Shown in pieces: positions 52,592-61,113 of a stretch of DNA of 64,000 bases. The notes beneath the pieces are model-generated. The model searched no databases, was not told where the DNA came from, and saw only the letters and a program-made list of their open reading frames with translations. Source of the DNA: Thermococcus sp. Bubb.Bath (GTDB taxonomy: Archaea; Methanobacteriota_B; Thermococci; Thermococcales; Thermococcaceae); contig NZ_SNUR01000001.1 in NCBI RefSeq assembly GCF_012027595.1, positions 682,001 to 746,000 of the forward strand, written 5' to 3'. Position 1 is the first letter of the stretch. Each line of letters opens with the position of its first letter. A program made the position numbers and the translations under genes.

Positions 52592-54300
52592 CCTTCGAAA
52601 ATCAGCTCCCTCAGCTTCTCCGGCAACTCCTCGATCTTCACCCTCATCTGCTCCCTCGTGTCGCGGTCTCTGATGGTCACAGTACCGTCCTCAGGCGTCT
52701 GGTTGTCAACGGTTACGCAGTAGGGAGTCCCAATCTCGTCGTAGCGGAGGTATCTCTTCCCGACGGTGTCCTTCTCGTCGTAGACGACTATGAAACCTGT
52801 CTTCTGAAGGGTTCTGAAGATATCGTAGGCTATGTCCGTGAGGGGTTCTTTGGCCACGAGGGGAAGCACCGCCACCTCTATCGGCGCCATGTCCTTCTTT
52901 ATCTTAAGGTACGTCCTGTCCTCATCGATAACCAATGAGTTCTCAAGGAGGAGGTAGAACGGCCTGTCTATACCAAAGCTCGGCTCGAGGACATGAGGCA
53001 CTATCTTCTCGCCCATTATCTTCTCCTCAACCTCTTTGATTATGAAGTCGTCCTTCTCGAGCTCGTAGCCCTCGACTGTAACCATCCCGTCCTTTTCAAG
53101 GAGCTCAACCAGCTCGCGCTTCTTCTTCTCGTCCCAGTCCTGTACGATATCGTTTATCCTCTTGGCATCCTTCTTGAGCTTCGGCCCGACGCGCTTCATG
53201 TTGAGGCTCACTTTGAGGTGCTTAACTATCTTGGGCTCGTCGTAGTGGATGAGGACGGTCAAGTCTGCACCACTCATCTTCAGGTGCTTGCTCAGGTCGT
53301 AGTCGCCCCTGCTCGCCACTCCAACGCACTCCACCCAGCCGAAGCGCTCGCTGTGTATTTCAGCGTCCCATGTGTCGCGCGAGTAGTGGGCCCTCTCCTC
53401 TGGGAGTTGCTGCCTGAAGCGGATTTTGCCCTCGGGAATGCCAATGTCAAGGAGAGTCCTCTTGACCATGACCATGTAGTAGGCGAAGAAGGTGTTCATT
53501 ACGTAGCCCTTCTCAACGCCCTCCTCAGCTGTCATCTCAACCATTCCGAGGTTCTTGAGCTGGTGCTCTATCGGGTAGAGCCTGAGAACCTCGTCCTTAA
53601 CTTCGTCAAAGTGCGGGTGCTCGGTTTCCTTGGGGTTGAAGAATATCTCCGCTTCAGCCTGTGTGAACTCCCTGAGGCGGAGCATGCCCTGCCTCGGCGA
53701 AATCTCGTTGCGGTAGGCCTTCCCTATCTGGAAGACACCGAAGGGGAGCCTGTTCCTCGCGAAGGCGTTCAACCTCCTGAAGTTCACGAAGATGCCCTGG
53801 GCCGTCTCAGGCCTTAAATAGCCCTTCTGGTCGCCGTAGGGCCCGATCTTCGTCTCGAACATGAGGTTGAAGTACCAGACCTCGCCGAGCTCGCCGCCGC
53901 ACTCAGGGCAACGAATATCGTGCTCCTTTATGAGTTCTGTGAGGTGTTCGGCGCTCATTCCCTCGGTGTCTATCCCAAGGGCCTCCTCGACGAGGTGGTC
54001 TGCCCTAAAGCGAGCGCCGCACTTCTTGCACTCCACCAGCGGGTCGACGAACTTCTCAACGTGGCCGCTCGCTATGAAGACCTTCTCCGGCGTTATGTTG
54101 GGAGTTTCAAGCTCGAAGAAGCCCTCCCTCTGGAAGGCCTTCCTTATCTTCCGCTCGATTTTACGCTTAATGGTCGCTCCGAGCGGGCCGTAGTCGTAGA
54201 ATCCTCGTGAGCCGCCATAGATTTCAAAGCTGCCCCAGGCAAAGCCTCTCCTCCTCATCAAGTCCTGAAGAACCTCGTACTTATCGGGCTTTTCTCCCAT
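52588..54300 (-). CDS. glyS: Glycyl-tRNA synthetase
   Basis: The product has 570 residues, class II. FEIYGGSRGFYDYGPLGATI opens the catalytic domain, with an inserted zinc ribbon CKKCGARF...CPECGGE, motif 2 FGVFQIGKAYRNEISPRQG, and motif 3 near PSFGIDRPFYLLLEN; the anticodon-binding domain ends the protein. It charges tRNA-Gly. ATG 54300 with GGTGGTGAG before it. Confidence 0.96.
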   Translation of the reverse strand: MGEKPDKYEVLQDLMRRRGFAWGSFEIYGGSRGFYDYGPLGATIKRKIERKIRKAFQREGFFELETPNITPEKVFIASGHVEKFVDPLVECKKCGARFRADHLVEEALGIDTEGMSAEHLTELIKEHDIRCPECGGELGEVWYFNLMFETKIGPYGDQKGYLRPETAQGIFVNFRRLNAFARNRLPFGVFQIGKAYRNEISPRQGMLRLREFTQAEAEIFFNPKETEHPHFDEVKDEVLRLYPIEHQLKNLGMVEMTAEEGVEKGYVMNTFFAYYMVMVKRTLLDIGIPEGKIRFRQQLPEERAHYSRDTWDAEIHSERFGWVECVGVASRGDYDLSKHLKMSGADLTVLIHYDEPKIVKHLKVSLNMKRVGPKLKKDAKRINDIVQDWDEKKKRELVELLEKDGMVTVEGYELEKDDFIIKEVEEKIMGEKIVPHVLEPSFGIDRPFYLLLENSLVIDEDRTYLKIKKDMAPIEVAVLPLVAKEPLTDIAYDIFRTLQKTGFIVVYDEKDTVGKRYLRYDEIGTPYCVTVDNQTPEDGTVTIRDRDTREQMRVKIEELPEKLRELIFEG

Positions 54301-54437
54301 CGCTCACCACCTGGAGAGTGGGTCGGGGATTTTCATAAAAAGCTTTTGGGGTGTTCCTTAGCAGTGTGTCAAACAAATTAAATGGATGATAATTTCATTC
54401 AGAAGAAAGGAGAACAATAAAAAATAAAGCCTTTAAA

Positions 54438-55667
54438 TCATCCGGTTAGGATAAATCCAATGTAAAACTCGACCCAACCCTCGAAGGAATGCCAATACCA
54501 CCCAGGCTCCCACCATTCAGGGGGATGTTCGTATCTGACCCCATAGTGCTCTCTCCATTCCCTGGATTCTGATTCTGGAAACCTTAGAGTCGCTCCAGGC
54601 TCTACCATATAGGTGTTTTCACCAACTGCTTTATCTTCTGCAATATCATGCCACCATTTTGCGAGTTCTTGAGAGAAATCACTTTGATCTTTAATTACAA
54701 CATCTGAAATGGTATAGCTCCAGGACTGAGAGGCGCTAACTTGGGCCCCTTTATCACCTGCAGAAACACCTATTGTAACAGTTGATGTTTTAGACCCAGA
54801 TGTTGTAGTTGGGGAGTAATCAGAGAGAAAGCCATCTGCCTCGTAGTAATCGGCATCAATCCAAGTAAACATATCTGCAGTTCTCCAGTCGGACCATCCT
54901 AGTTCCTTTCCTGGAACAGACTGTTGCCTTACATGAATATCGAACCAATTATAGTCTAAGGAGCCGTCGTTCACAAGTTGGTAGTATAGAGTTCTGAGGT
55001 TAAGCCTACCATATGGCTTCCAATTATCTCCAGTTGAGATGTCTAGTTGACCTATTTGGCTCCAATAGGGAGTAGAGTCCTCACTACCAGGATATCCAGG
55101 TGACAATGACTCAATGGAAGGAGATGTTGCTTCTGGTTGAAAGTTCTTAGCAACCCAATAATAAGCATCTTTCATTGCCTCTGGACTAGAGTCAATCGAA
55201 ATGAAGACTTTGGATCTCAGTGTGCCATCCGGAAGCCGGTAAGCTATATACCCATACACCTGCTCCTTGGGAGTGGTTCCGTCTGGATTCCGCCCTCCTA
55301 CGATCCTCGCATTCAACTGTCCCTTGAAAATTCCCTTAATAAGATCAGTATTGCCATTTACTATCACAGGAGTGTCTGAGAGAACTTCTTCCTTAAGGAA
55401 TCTTCTGAACTGTGGAGTATCCTTCACTTTCAGACCTTCGATCACTAAAATGTGGGGTTTGTTGATCTTTTTGAATTCTGTGACTCTTACTGCCCTTACA
55501 AAATACTTTGGAGTTTCATTGCCGATGTAGTAAACTGGGATGCTGTTGTCAATCTTTTGGAAAGGAGGTGTATACTTCTTAGGACTGCTTCCCTGGGGAT
55601 ACGCCGCTACTAAGAACAGGCTTCCAATCAGGACTCCAAGTATGAACCACACCATTTTTTGTCGCAT
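54438..55667 (-). CDS. Secreted AT-rich protein, 409 residues, possible beta-barrel former
   Basis: An N-terminal signal/anchor (WFILGVLIGSLFLVAAYPQG) precedes two regions. Residues about 40-190 are alpha/beta (ILVIEGLKVKDTPQFRRFLK, LNARIVGGRNPDG). After that the protein is rich in aromatic residues, with an alternating amphipathic stretch TSTVTIGVSAGDKGAQVSAS and SQSWSYTISDVVIKD, and a Trp/Glu-rich end (EHPPEWWEPGWYWHSF). The alternation resembles membrane-inserting strands of pore-forming toxins, but no homology is claimed. No cysteine seen. The leader has the same eight-G run as at 49740. Confidence 0.6.
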   Translation of the reverse strand: MRQKMVWFILGVLIGSLFLVAAYPQGSSPKKYTPPFQKIDNSIPVYYIGNETPKYFVRAVRVTEFKKINKPHILVIEGLKVKDTPQFRRFLKEEVLSDTPVIVNGNTDLIKGIFKGQLNARIVGGRNPDGTTPKEQVYGYIAYRLPDGTLRSKVFISIDSSPEAMKDAYYWVAKNFQPEATSPSIESLSPGYPGSEDSTPYWSQIGQLDISTGDNWKPYGRLNLRTLYYQLVNDGSLDYNWFDIHVRQQSVPGKELGWSDWRTADMFTWIDADYYEADGFLSDYSPTTTSGSKTSTVTIGVSAGDKGAQVSASQSWSYTISDVVIKDQSDFSQELAKWWHDIAEDKAVGENTYMVEPGATLRFPESESREWREHYGVRYEHPPEWWEPGWYWHSFEGWVEFYIGFILTG

Positions 55668-55726
55668 CTGCCCCCCCCAATAGGGTTGTCAATGTAATTA
55701 GTGCACCCATAGTATTTAAGCTTTTT
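55668..55726 (-). promoter_or_regulatory. Promoter and eight-G leader of second secreted-protein gene
   Basis: On the minus strand AAAGCTTAAATAC, then TGCACTAATTAC, then CTATTGGGGGGGGCAGATG. The order and spacing match the promoter/leader at 49741-49800, with eight G three nt before the ATG. The rest of the gap to 55984 is AT-rich with the Sm-gene promoter (GTTATAAACC near 55926-55935) and nothing else I can support. Confidence 0.6.
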
Positions 55727-55984
55727 GTCTCCTTAGATTAACAATTGGAAAGATATACATTGAATTAAAATCACTAAAAAGAGAAGAAATAAAAAGTGGA
55801 AAACCTACTTTTCTCAGCCCCGGGGCGGATCTCATTATTTTCAGTTAATAAAGATGGGGTTGATTAAGGCATTCTGAGAAAAGACTTCGCAATTTTTATT
55901 CTCCCTGCCGATGAATAGAGAAAGAGTTATAAACCGTTTCCCCCGTGTAGGCTATGAGCTTTGATTATTTGGAGGTGCGTGAAA

Positions 55985-56215
55985 ATGGCGGAAAGACCAC
56001 TCGATGTTATCCACAAGTCCCTTGAGAAGGATGTCCTCGTACTCCTCAAGAGGGGAGGGGAGATAAGGGGCAAGCTCATCGGTTATGATATCCACCTGAA
56101 CGTTGTCCTCGCCGATGCAGACCTCATTCAGGACAACGAGGTCGTGAAGAGCTACGGTAAAATCGTTGTCCGTGGGGACAACGTCCTCGCCATCTCGCCG
56201 GTCGAGATTGAGTGA
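55985..56215 (+). CDS. Sm-like archaeal protein (SmAP1)
   Basis: The product has 76 residues. [40 protein letters not shown] (Sm1 with conserved Gly and Asn) and [18 protein letters not shown] (Sm2 with RGD-N) are the canonical archaeal Sm pattern. It forms a heptameric ring that binds U-rich RNA. It is encoded with L37e, the common archaeal pairing. ATG 55985 follows GGAGGTG. Confidence 0.95.
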   Translation: MAERPLDVIHKSLEKDVLVLLKRGGEIRGKLIGYDIHLNVVLADADLIQDNEVVKSYGKIVVRGDNVLAISPVEIE

Positions 56216-56232
56216 AGCAGCGGGGTGATAGC

Positions 56233-56424
56233 ATGGGAGCCGGAACAGAGCCAAAGGGCAGGAGGAACCACACCCCGACCCACATCAGGTGCAGGCGTTG
56301 CGGAAGGCGCGCCTTTAACGTCGAGAAGGGCTACTGTGCCGCCTGTGGGTTCGGCAGGAGCAAGCGCATGAGAAAGTACAGCTGGTCCCACAAGTGGAAG
56401 AAGAAGAGGAACCTCAAGTACTGA
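56233..56424 (+). CDS. rpl37e: 50S ribosomal protein L37e
   Basis: The product has 63 residues with a zinc finger CRRCGRRAF...CAACGFG, starting [20 protein letters not shown] and ending in the basic [14 protein letters not shown]. It follows the Sm gene by 17 nt with GGGGTGATA before the ATG. A T-rich tract follows the stop (56425-56437). Confidence 0.95.
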   Translation: MGAGTEPKGRRNHTPTHIRCRRCGRRAFNVEKGYCAACGFGRSKRMRKYSWSHKWKKKRNLKY

Positions 56425-56487
56425 TTTTTTCTTTTCTACTCTTCTCTGCATTGCAGCAAGATTTATTGTAATGCTATGAAAGCAATG

Positions 56488-57207
56488 CTAACTTTGTAGG
56501 AGGATTTTGAACCTCTTCGCATCATTGCACATGGCCGAGTTGTTGAAGAAGACGAAGCTTTCCTCCCTGTTCCAGCCGAGAACCCTCTTCCTGATCTTTT
56601 CAAGCTCCTCATCGCTGTAGGTGTGGTTGTAAACTATCCTTGCGTTCTCGTATCTCCCGTGAAGGCGGTAGTAGTTAGTGCTGCCGTTATGCAGCGGAAT
56701 CCTGACCAGCGGGTCTGTAACATCTATCACGTCGAACTCCCGAACGAAGCGTCTAACGCCTTTCTCGCTCCAGCCCCTCAGCTCGACGGCTATCTCGAAG
56801 TCGCCTCTGTCGATCAGCTCAAAGAACTTCTCCGCATCGGCGAAGCTCTCCTCGCTCTCTTTAAAGCTCCTGGGCAGCTGGATGAGTATGAAGCGAGCCT
56901 TCAGAATCTCAGCTTCCTTCAGTGTCAGCCTCCAGAAGTGAAACACGTCAGCGTTCGGCCTAAGAAGGCCCACATCCCTCGGCGGCCTGACGTTGCTCCT
57001 CCGCCAGGTGGGGCTGTTCGGGGGATGCGTTACCCCTTGGAAGGCTTTTATTGAAAAGGTGAATCCCTCGGGGGCCTCTTCCCTCCATCTCCTCAGGGTC
57101 TTCTCCTGAATAAGGCGGTAAAACGTCCCCTGTACTTCTATCGCGTCGAAGTCCCGGTAATACTTCGCGTGCCCCTCGCAGAAGCCGCAGGTTCCGACCG
57201 CTATCAT
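56488..57207 (-). CDS. DUF72 protein
   Basis: The product has 239 residues. MIAVGTCGFCEGHAKYYRDF, FDAIEVQGTFYRLIQEKTL and FTFSIKAFQGVTHPP are typical of DUF72 (YecE), a TIM-barrel family of unknown function. ATG 57207 after GAGTGAGG is preferred over GTG 57216. It directly follows nurA and overlaps its end region, so it belongs to the repair operon's tail. Confidence 0.88.
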   Translation of the reverse strand: MIAVGTCGFCEGHAKYYRDFDAIEVQGTFYRLIQEKTLRRWREEAPEGFTFSIKAFQGVTHPPNSPTWRRSNVRPPRDVGLLRPNADVFHFWRLTLKEAEILKARFILIQLPRSFKESEESFADAEKFFELIDRGDFEIAVELRGWSEKGVRRFVREFDVIDVTDPLVRIPLHNGSTNYYRLHGRYENARIVYNHTYSDEELEKIRKRVLGWNREESFVFFNNSAMCNDAKRFKILLQS

Positions 57208-57212
57208 CGCCC

Positions 57213-58463
57213 TCACTCCAGCGGCTCCCTCCCGTAGCGCAGGAAGTCTATAAAGCGCTCGTCCTCCCCAACCAGTGCGCTCAGCACCGCGTTGACGTAG
57301 GCGTCGAACTCCTTCTTCTTTATCACAACCGAGTGGTGGGCGTACTCGAGCGGGACAACGTATTCGTCCTCCGCAACCGACAGAATCTCCGCGAGGGTTC
57401 TCTCGAAGTCCTGCTTTTCGGGAACCTCAAGGAGGTATATCAGTCCGCCCTCGGCAAAACGAACATAAGCAGGCCGTATCCTTGCCCCGACTATCTGACC
57501 GCCATCCATTATTAGGGTTTTCCGAAGGTTCTGGAACCTTCCGCGGACCATCAGTTCAGCCACCAGCCTTGGGAAGCCTCCCTTTGGACTTTTGACGTAA
57601 CTAAAAGGCAAATAGCCGCTCTCCCCGGAGAGGGAAGCAACGACGGGAGTGTCGATTATCATTGGTGTGCCTTTGAGTTTCTCCCCCTCCCTCGCTTTGA
57701 CTGTCTTTACGATGTCCGACTTGTAGAAGGTCTTCGCTATCGCCGCGACCCTTCCGCCGAGAAGCCTGTCCAGTGCGTGGAGGTATTCGAGATACTCGAA
57801 GAGAACTATCAGGTCTTCCTTGTCGTTGACCCACCAGAAGCTGCCCTTTATGCTCTTTGCCCCCCGCTTCATCAGCATCGAGAATATCTCCTCCCCGTTC
57901 CAGCCCCTGGAGGGGAGTGAAAAGCCGTTGAGAACCCCTTCCTCCTTGAGTTTCTCCCTCCACTCGACCCATTGCTCGTCGAGGAAGTCCAGAAACTCCA
58001 GCGCCGCGTTAAGCAGTTTGTCCCCGTGCCTGCTGTAGAGTTCTCTCGTCGTCGATGTTACGTAAGTTGGCGGCGTGATTATGGCGCTGCTTATCGTGCC
58101 GTCCATGAGAACCAAATCGGCGCCGAGCTCAAGGGCCATCGTGCCCATCCTCTTCTCTAGGATGTCCATGTGGAGGGCAACCCTATCATCTACGCTCTTG
58201 TACGGAAAGACCATGCCGATGTCGTTCCAGTAGTAGAGTCTCTCCCCTATGGCCGAAGCGGAGACTGCGTAGACTATCGCCCCGCTGAGTCTCTTCGTCA
58301 TCCTGCTGCCATCGACGGCGTAAACGCTCGCCTTCCTGGGAGCGGGAAGCGGCTTCCAGGAGAAGTACTTTCCCACCGCTTTTCTGAGCCTCTCAACGTC
58401 CTTAAGGCTCTTCAGCAGGAAGTCCCTGATCTCCCTGACGTGGACATCGCTAATACGCTCCAA
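57213..58463 (-). CDS. nurA: NurA 5'-3' nuclease
   Basis: The product has 416 residues. SVYAVDGSRMTKRLSGAIVY holds the active-site DGS(R) of the NurA domain, with further acidic residues in LVLMDGTISSAI and TLIMDGGQIVGARI. NurA works with the HerA helicase to resect DNA ends, downstream of Mre11-Rad50. It starts at TTG 58463 after GGTGGAGAG, within the end of rad50. Confidence 0.92.
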   Translation of the reverse strand: MERISDVHVREIRDFLLKSLKDVERLRKAVGKYFSWKPLPAPRKASVYAVDGSRMTKRLSGAIVYAVSASAIGERLYYWNDIGMVFPYKSVDDRVALHMDILEKRMGTMALELGADLVLMDGTISSAIITPPTYVTSTTRELYSRHGDKLLNAALEFLDFLDEQWVEWREKLKEEGVLNGFSLPSRGWNGEEIFSMLMKRGAKSIKGSFWWVNDKEDLIVLFEYLEYLHALDRLLGGRVAAIAKTFYKSDIVKTVKAREGEKLKGTPMIIDTPVVASLSGESGYLPFSYVKSPKGGFPRLVAELMVRGRFQNLRKTLIMDGGQIVGARIRPAYVRFAEGGLIYLLEVPEKQDFERTLAEILSVAEDEYVVPLEYAHHSVVIKKKEFDAYVNAVLSALVGEDERFIDFLRYGREPLE

Positions 58464-61113
58464 GGCTCTCCACCTCTATCCTGCTCTTTCCACCTACGTT
58501 CTCCACCCTTATCACGTAATCTGCCGCGTCCTTCAGCTCCTCGTCGTGCGAAACTATGATAACCTGCGGTATCTTCCTCAACTGGCTCGATATTATCTCA
58601 ACGAGCTTCTTCCTGCGCTCCTCGTCGAGGAACGGCGTCGGCTCGTCCAGGATGAGCAGCTCGAGGTTTCTCACTTTATACAACGAGAGCGCCAGGCGGA
58701 AAGCTAAACCTAGGGCTATCCTCTCGCCGCCGCTGAGGAACTCCAGGCCAACCTCGCTGCCCGCGTAGAGCACCTTCAGATCTATCCTCTCCTTCCCGTA
58801 CTTCTTCTCCCGCTTGAGCTTTACCCCCTGGTATTTGCCCTCCGTCATCTCCGAGAAGGTCTCGCCGGCGAGCTTCTGCACCTCTTCAAGGCCCCTCAGC
58901 TCCTCCTCCGCCTTGAGCCTGGCGACCTTCTCTTTGAAGGCAGTCATGTCCGCTATGGTCTTCTCGACGGTCTCTATTTCTTTCTCCGCTTCCTCTATCT
59001 CCTTCTTCTTGGCCTTAAGCTCGTCCAGAAGCTTCATAACCTCGTCTCTCAGCTCCTCCACTCCTTTCAGTTCCGCTTTAGCTTTCTCGAGCTCCCTGGC
59101 GCTCTCCATGTACCACTTCTCCGCTTCATTGTAAGCCTCCGGGGAGAACTCTTCAGAGAGCTTCGTTATTCTCTTCAGCAGGTTCTCAAGCTCGGCTTCC
59201 ATTCTCTTAACGCTATCAAGGGATTCCTGACGCTTCTCCTCCAAGCTGGCCAGCCTCTTTCTCGCCCGTTCGAGCTGGGAAGGAACGTTCTTGAGCGAGA
59301 GGTACTCCCGATAGGCGGGCTCAAGCTCCTTAATCCTGCCCTCGACATCCTCAAAGGAGCCGAAGCCCTCAGCCTGGACCTTCTTCTCAATTTCCATCTT
59401 TTCCCTCTCGATCTCCGCGAGCCTCTTTTCCACCCTTTCCAGTTCTCCCTTAGCCTTCTCAAGCTCCTCCAGCTCTTCCCCGAGGTGCCTCAGCTCCCTC
59501 TTTATCTCGATGAGCCTGGCTTTCGTGTTCTCGAACTCTTCGGCGGCTTTCTCAAGCTCTTCCACGTCGTACTTGCCCAGCTTCTCCTCGACCTCCCTCA
59601 GGAGGTCGGCCGTCTTCTTCAGCCTTATGAGCTTCGGCTCTTTCTTGATAACCTCCTTGAGCTTGAGCTCCTCCTTCCTAAGCCTCTCGAGTTTCTTTGA
59701 GAGCTTTTCCAGCTTTTTCTCGATGGAGCCTATCTCGGCATCGTACTCCGCCTTTATCTCCCCTTCCTCGTGCTCCTCGATGGGCCTCTTGCAGAGCGGG
59801 CAGACCTTGGCACCCTCGAGCTTCGAGAGGTTCTCCAGGAGGCTCTCCTTCTGCCCCGTTAAGCTCGCTATCTCTTCCCTTATCCTCGTAGTCTCCTCGC
59901 GGAGGTCTTCAAGTCTCTCCTTCGCGCTCTCAACAGCTTCAAGCTCCTTCTCAAGCTCTTCCGGCGTGGTTCCGCCCTTTTCAAGCTCGCTCCTGTACCT
60001 CCCCGCCTCGGCCTTCAGCTGGAGGGCACGCTGGTAGAGGCCGTTTTTCCTCTTAAGCTCCTCGTAGGTCTCTCTGAGGGCTTTCTCTTCCCTTTCCAGT
60101 TTTCTAATCTTTTCTAAGATTTCAGCGATCCTGGTAGTCTTCTCCTCAAGGGAACGCTTCTTCTCGACCAGCTTCGCCTCTGAGAGGCTGAGCTTCGAGA
60201 GCTCGTCCTTGAGCGAGAGGAGGGATTTCAGCTTTAAGTACTCCTTCTCAACGGGTTCGAGCTCCTTAAGCCGTTCTGCTTTCTCTTCGAGCTCAGTTAT
60301 CTCCTTCTTCACTTCCCCAATCTGGGTTTCGTAATCTTCTATCCTCCCCTTCTCTGCCTTTATCCTCTGCTCGATGACTGCCTTCTCCTTCTCACGGTTG
60401 TCCAGCTCCTCTTTCAGGCCCTTGAGCTTTGAGTACTCCTTCTCGGCCTCCTCAAACTCTTCCTGGAGCTTTCTCTCCCTCTCGCGCAGCTCGCTTATCC
60501 TCCTCAGCGTCTCGGAGAAGCGCTTCTCGGCCTCGCGGAGGCTCTCCTCGACCTCGGCCTTCCTCTCGATAAGCTTTTTGAGGTAGTCCTTCTTTCTCTT
60601 CAGTTCCCTTATTACATCGGCGGCGTTCTTCTCAGCGTTCTCGTAGTCCTCTATGCCTAGGACCTTCCTCAGGACCTTCTCCATTATCTCGCGGTTCGTG
60701 ATTATGCCCTCTATCTCACCCTGCCTTATGTAGAGGGCATTCGTGAAGACCTGTATAGGGTAGACGTTTCTCTCCACCCAGCGCGCTATGTCCGAGCTCT
60801 TCTCCACTATCAAAGCTCCATCTTCAATCAGCTCGCTTTTCTTGTCGTCCCTGTGGATTTTGTAGCTCTTCCCGTCGTGCTCGAACTCAAGGGTCAACCC
60901 CATGCCGCCCTTCGCGCCGACGCGCGTGTTCGCCTGGAGGTAGCCCCTCGGAAAGCTCGGGTGCCCCATATAGAGCGCCGCGAATATCGCCTCGAGGATC
61001 GAGCTCTTTCCAGCCCCGTTCTGACCTATCAGCAGGTTTATGCCGTCGCTGAACTCGACCTCGCTCTTCTCGTGCGCCCTGAAGTTTCTAATCTTCAACC
61101 TCCTTATCCTCAC
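58450..61113 (-). CDS. rad50: DNA repair ATPase Rad50
   Basis: The product has 887 residues. The N-terminal Walker A is IGQNGAGKSSILEA; two long coiled coils (about 170-430 and 470-720) meet at the zinc hook KVCPLCKRP near the middle; the C-terminal signature is LSGGERIALGLAFRLALSLY with Walker B LLILDEPTPFLD. It forms the Mre11-Rad50 complex that tethers and processes broken DNA. It starts with an ATGA overlap on mre11. Confidence 0.97.
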   Translation of the reverse strand: MRIRRLKIRNFRAHEKSEVEFSDGINLLIGQNGAGKSSILEAIFAALYMGHPSFPRGYLQANTRVGAKGGMGLTLEFEHDGKSYKIHRDDKKSELIEDGALIVEKSSDIARWVERNVYPIQVFTNALYIRQGEIEGIITNREIMEKVLRKVLGIEDYENAEKNAADVIRELKRKKDYLKKLIERKAEVEESLREAEKRFSETLRRISELRERERKLQEEFEEAEKEYSKLKGLKEELDNREKEKAVIEQRIKAEKGRIEDYETQIGEVKKEITELEEKAERLKELEPVEKEYLKLKSLLSLKDELSKLSLSEAKLVEKKRSLEEKTTRIAEILEKIRKLEREEKALRETYEELKRKNGLYQRALQLKAEAGRYRSELEKGGTTPEELEKELEAVESAKERLEDLREETTRIREEIASLTGQKESLLENLSKLEGAKVCPLCKRPIEEHEEGEIKAEYDAEIGSIEKKLEKLSKKLERLRKEELKLKEVIKKEPKLIRLKKTADLLREVEEKLGKYDVEELEKAAEEFENTKARLIEIKRELRHLGEELEELEKAKGELERVEKRLAEIEREKMEIEKKVQAEGFGSFEDVEGRIKELEPAYREYLSLKNVPSQLERARKRLASLEEKRQESLDSVKRMEAELENLLKRITKLSEEFSPEAYNEAEKWYMESARELEKAKAELKGVEELRDEVMKLLDELKAKKKEIEEAEKEIETVEKTIADMTAFKEKVARLKAEEELRGLEEVQKLAGETFSEMTEGKYQGVKLKREKKYGKERIDLKVLYAGSEVGLEFLSGGERIALGLAFRLALSLYKVRNLELLILDEPTPFLDEERRKKLVEIISSQLRKIPQVIIVSHDEELKDAADYVIRVENVGGKSRIEVESLGAY

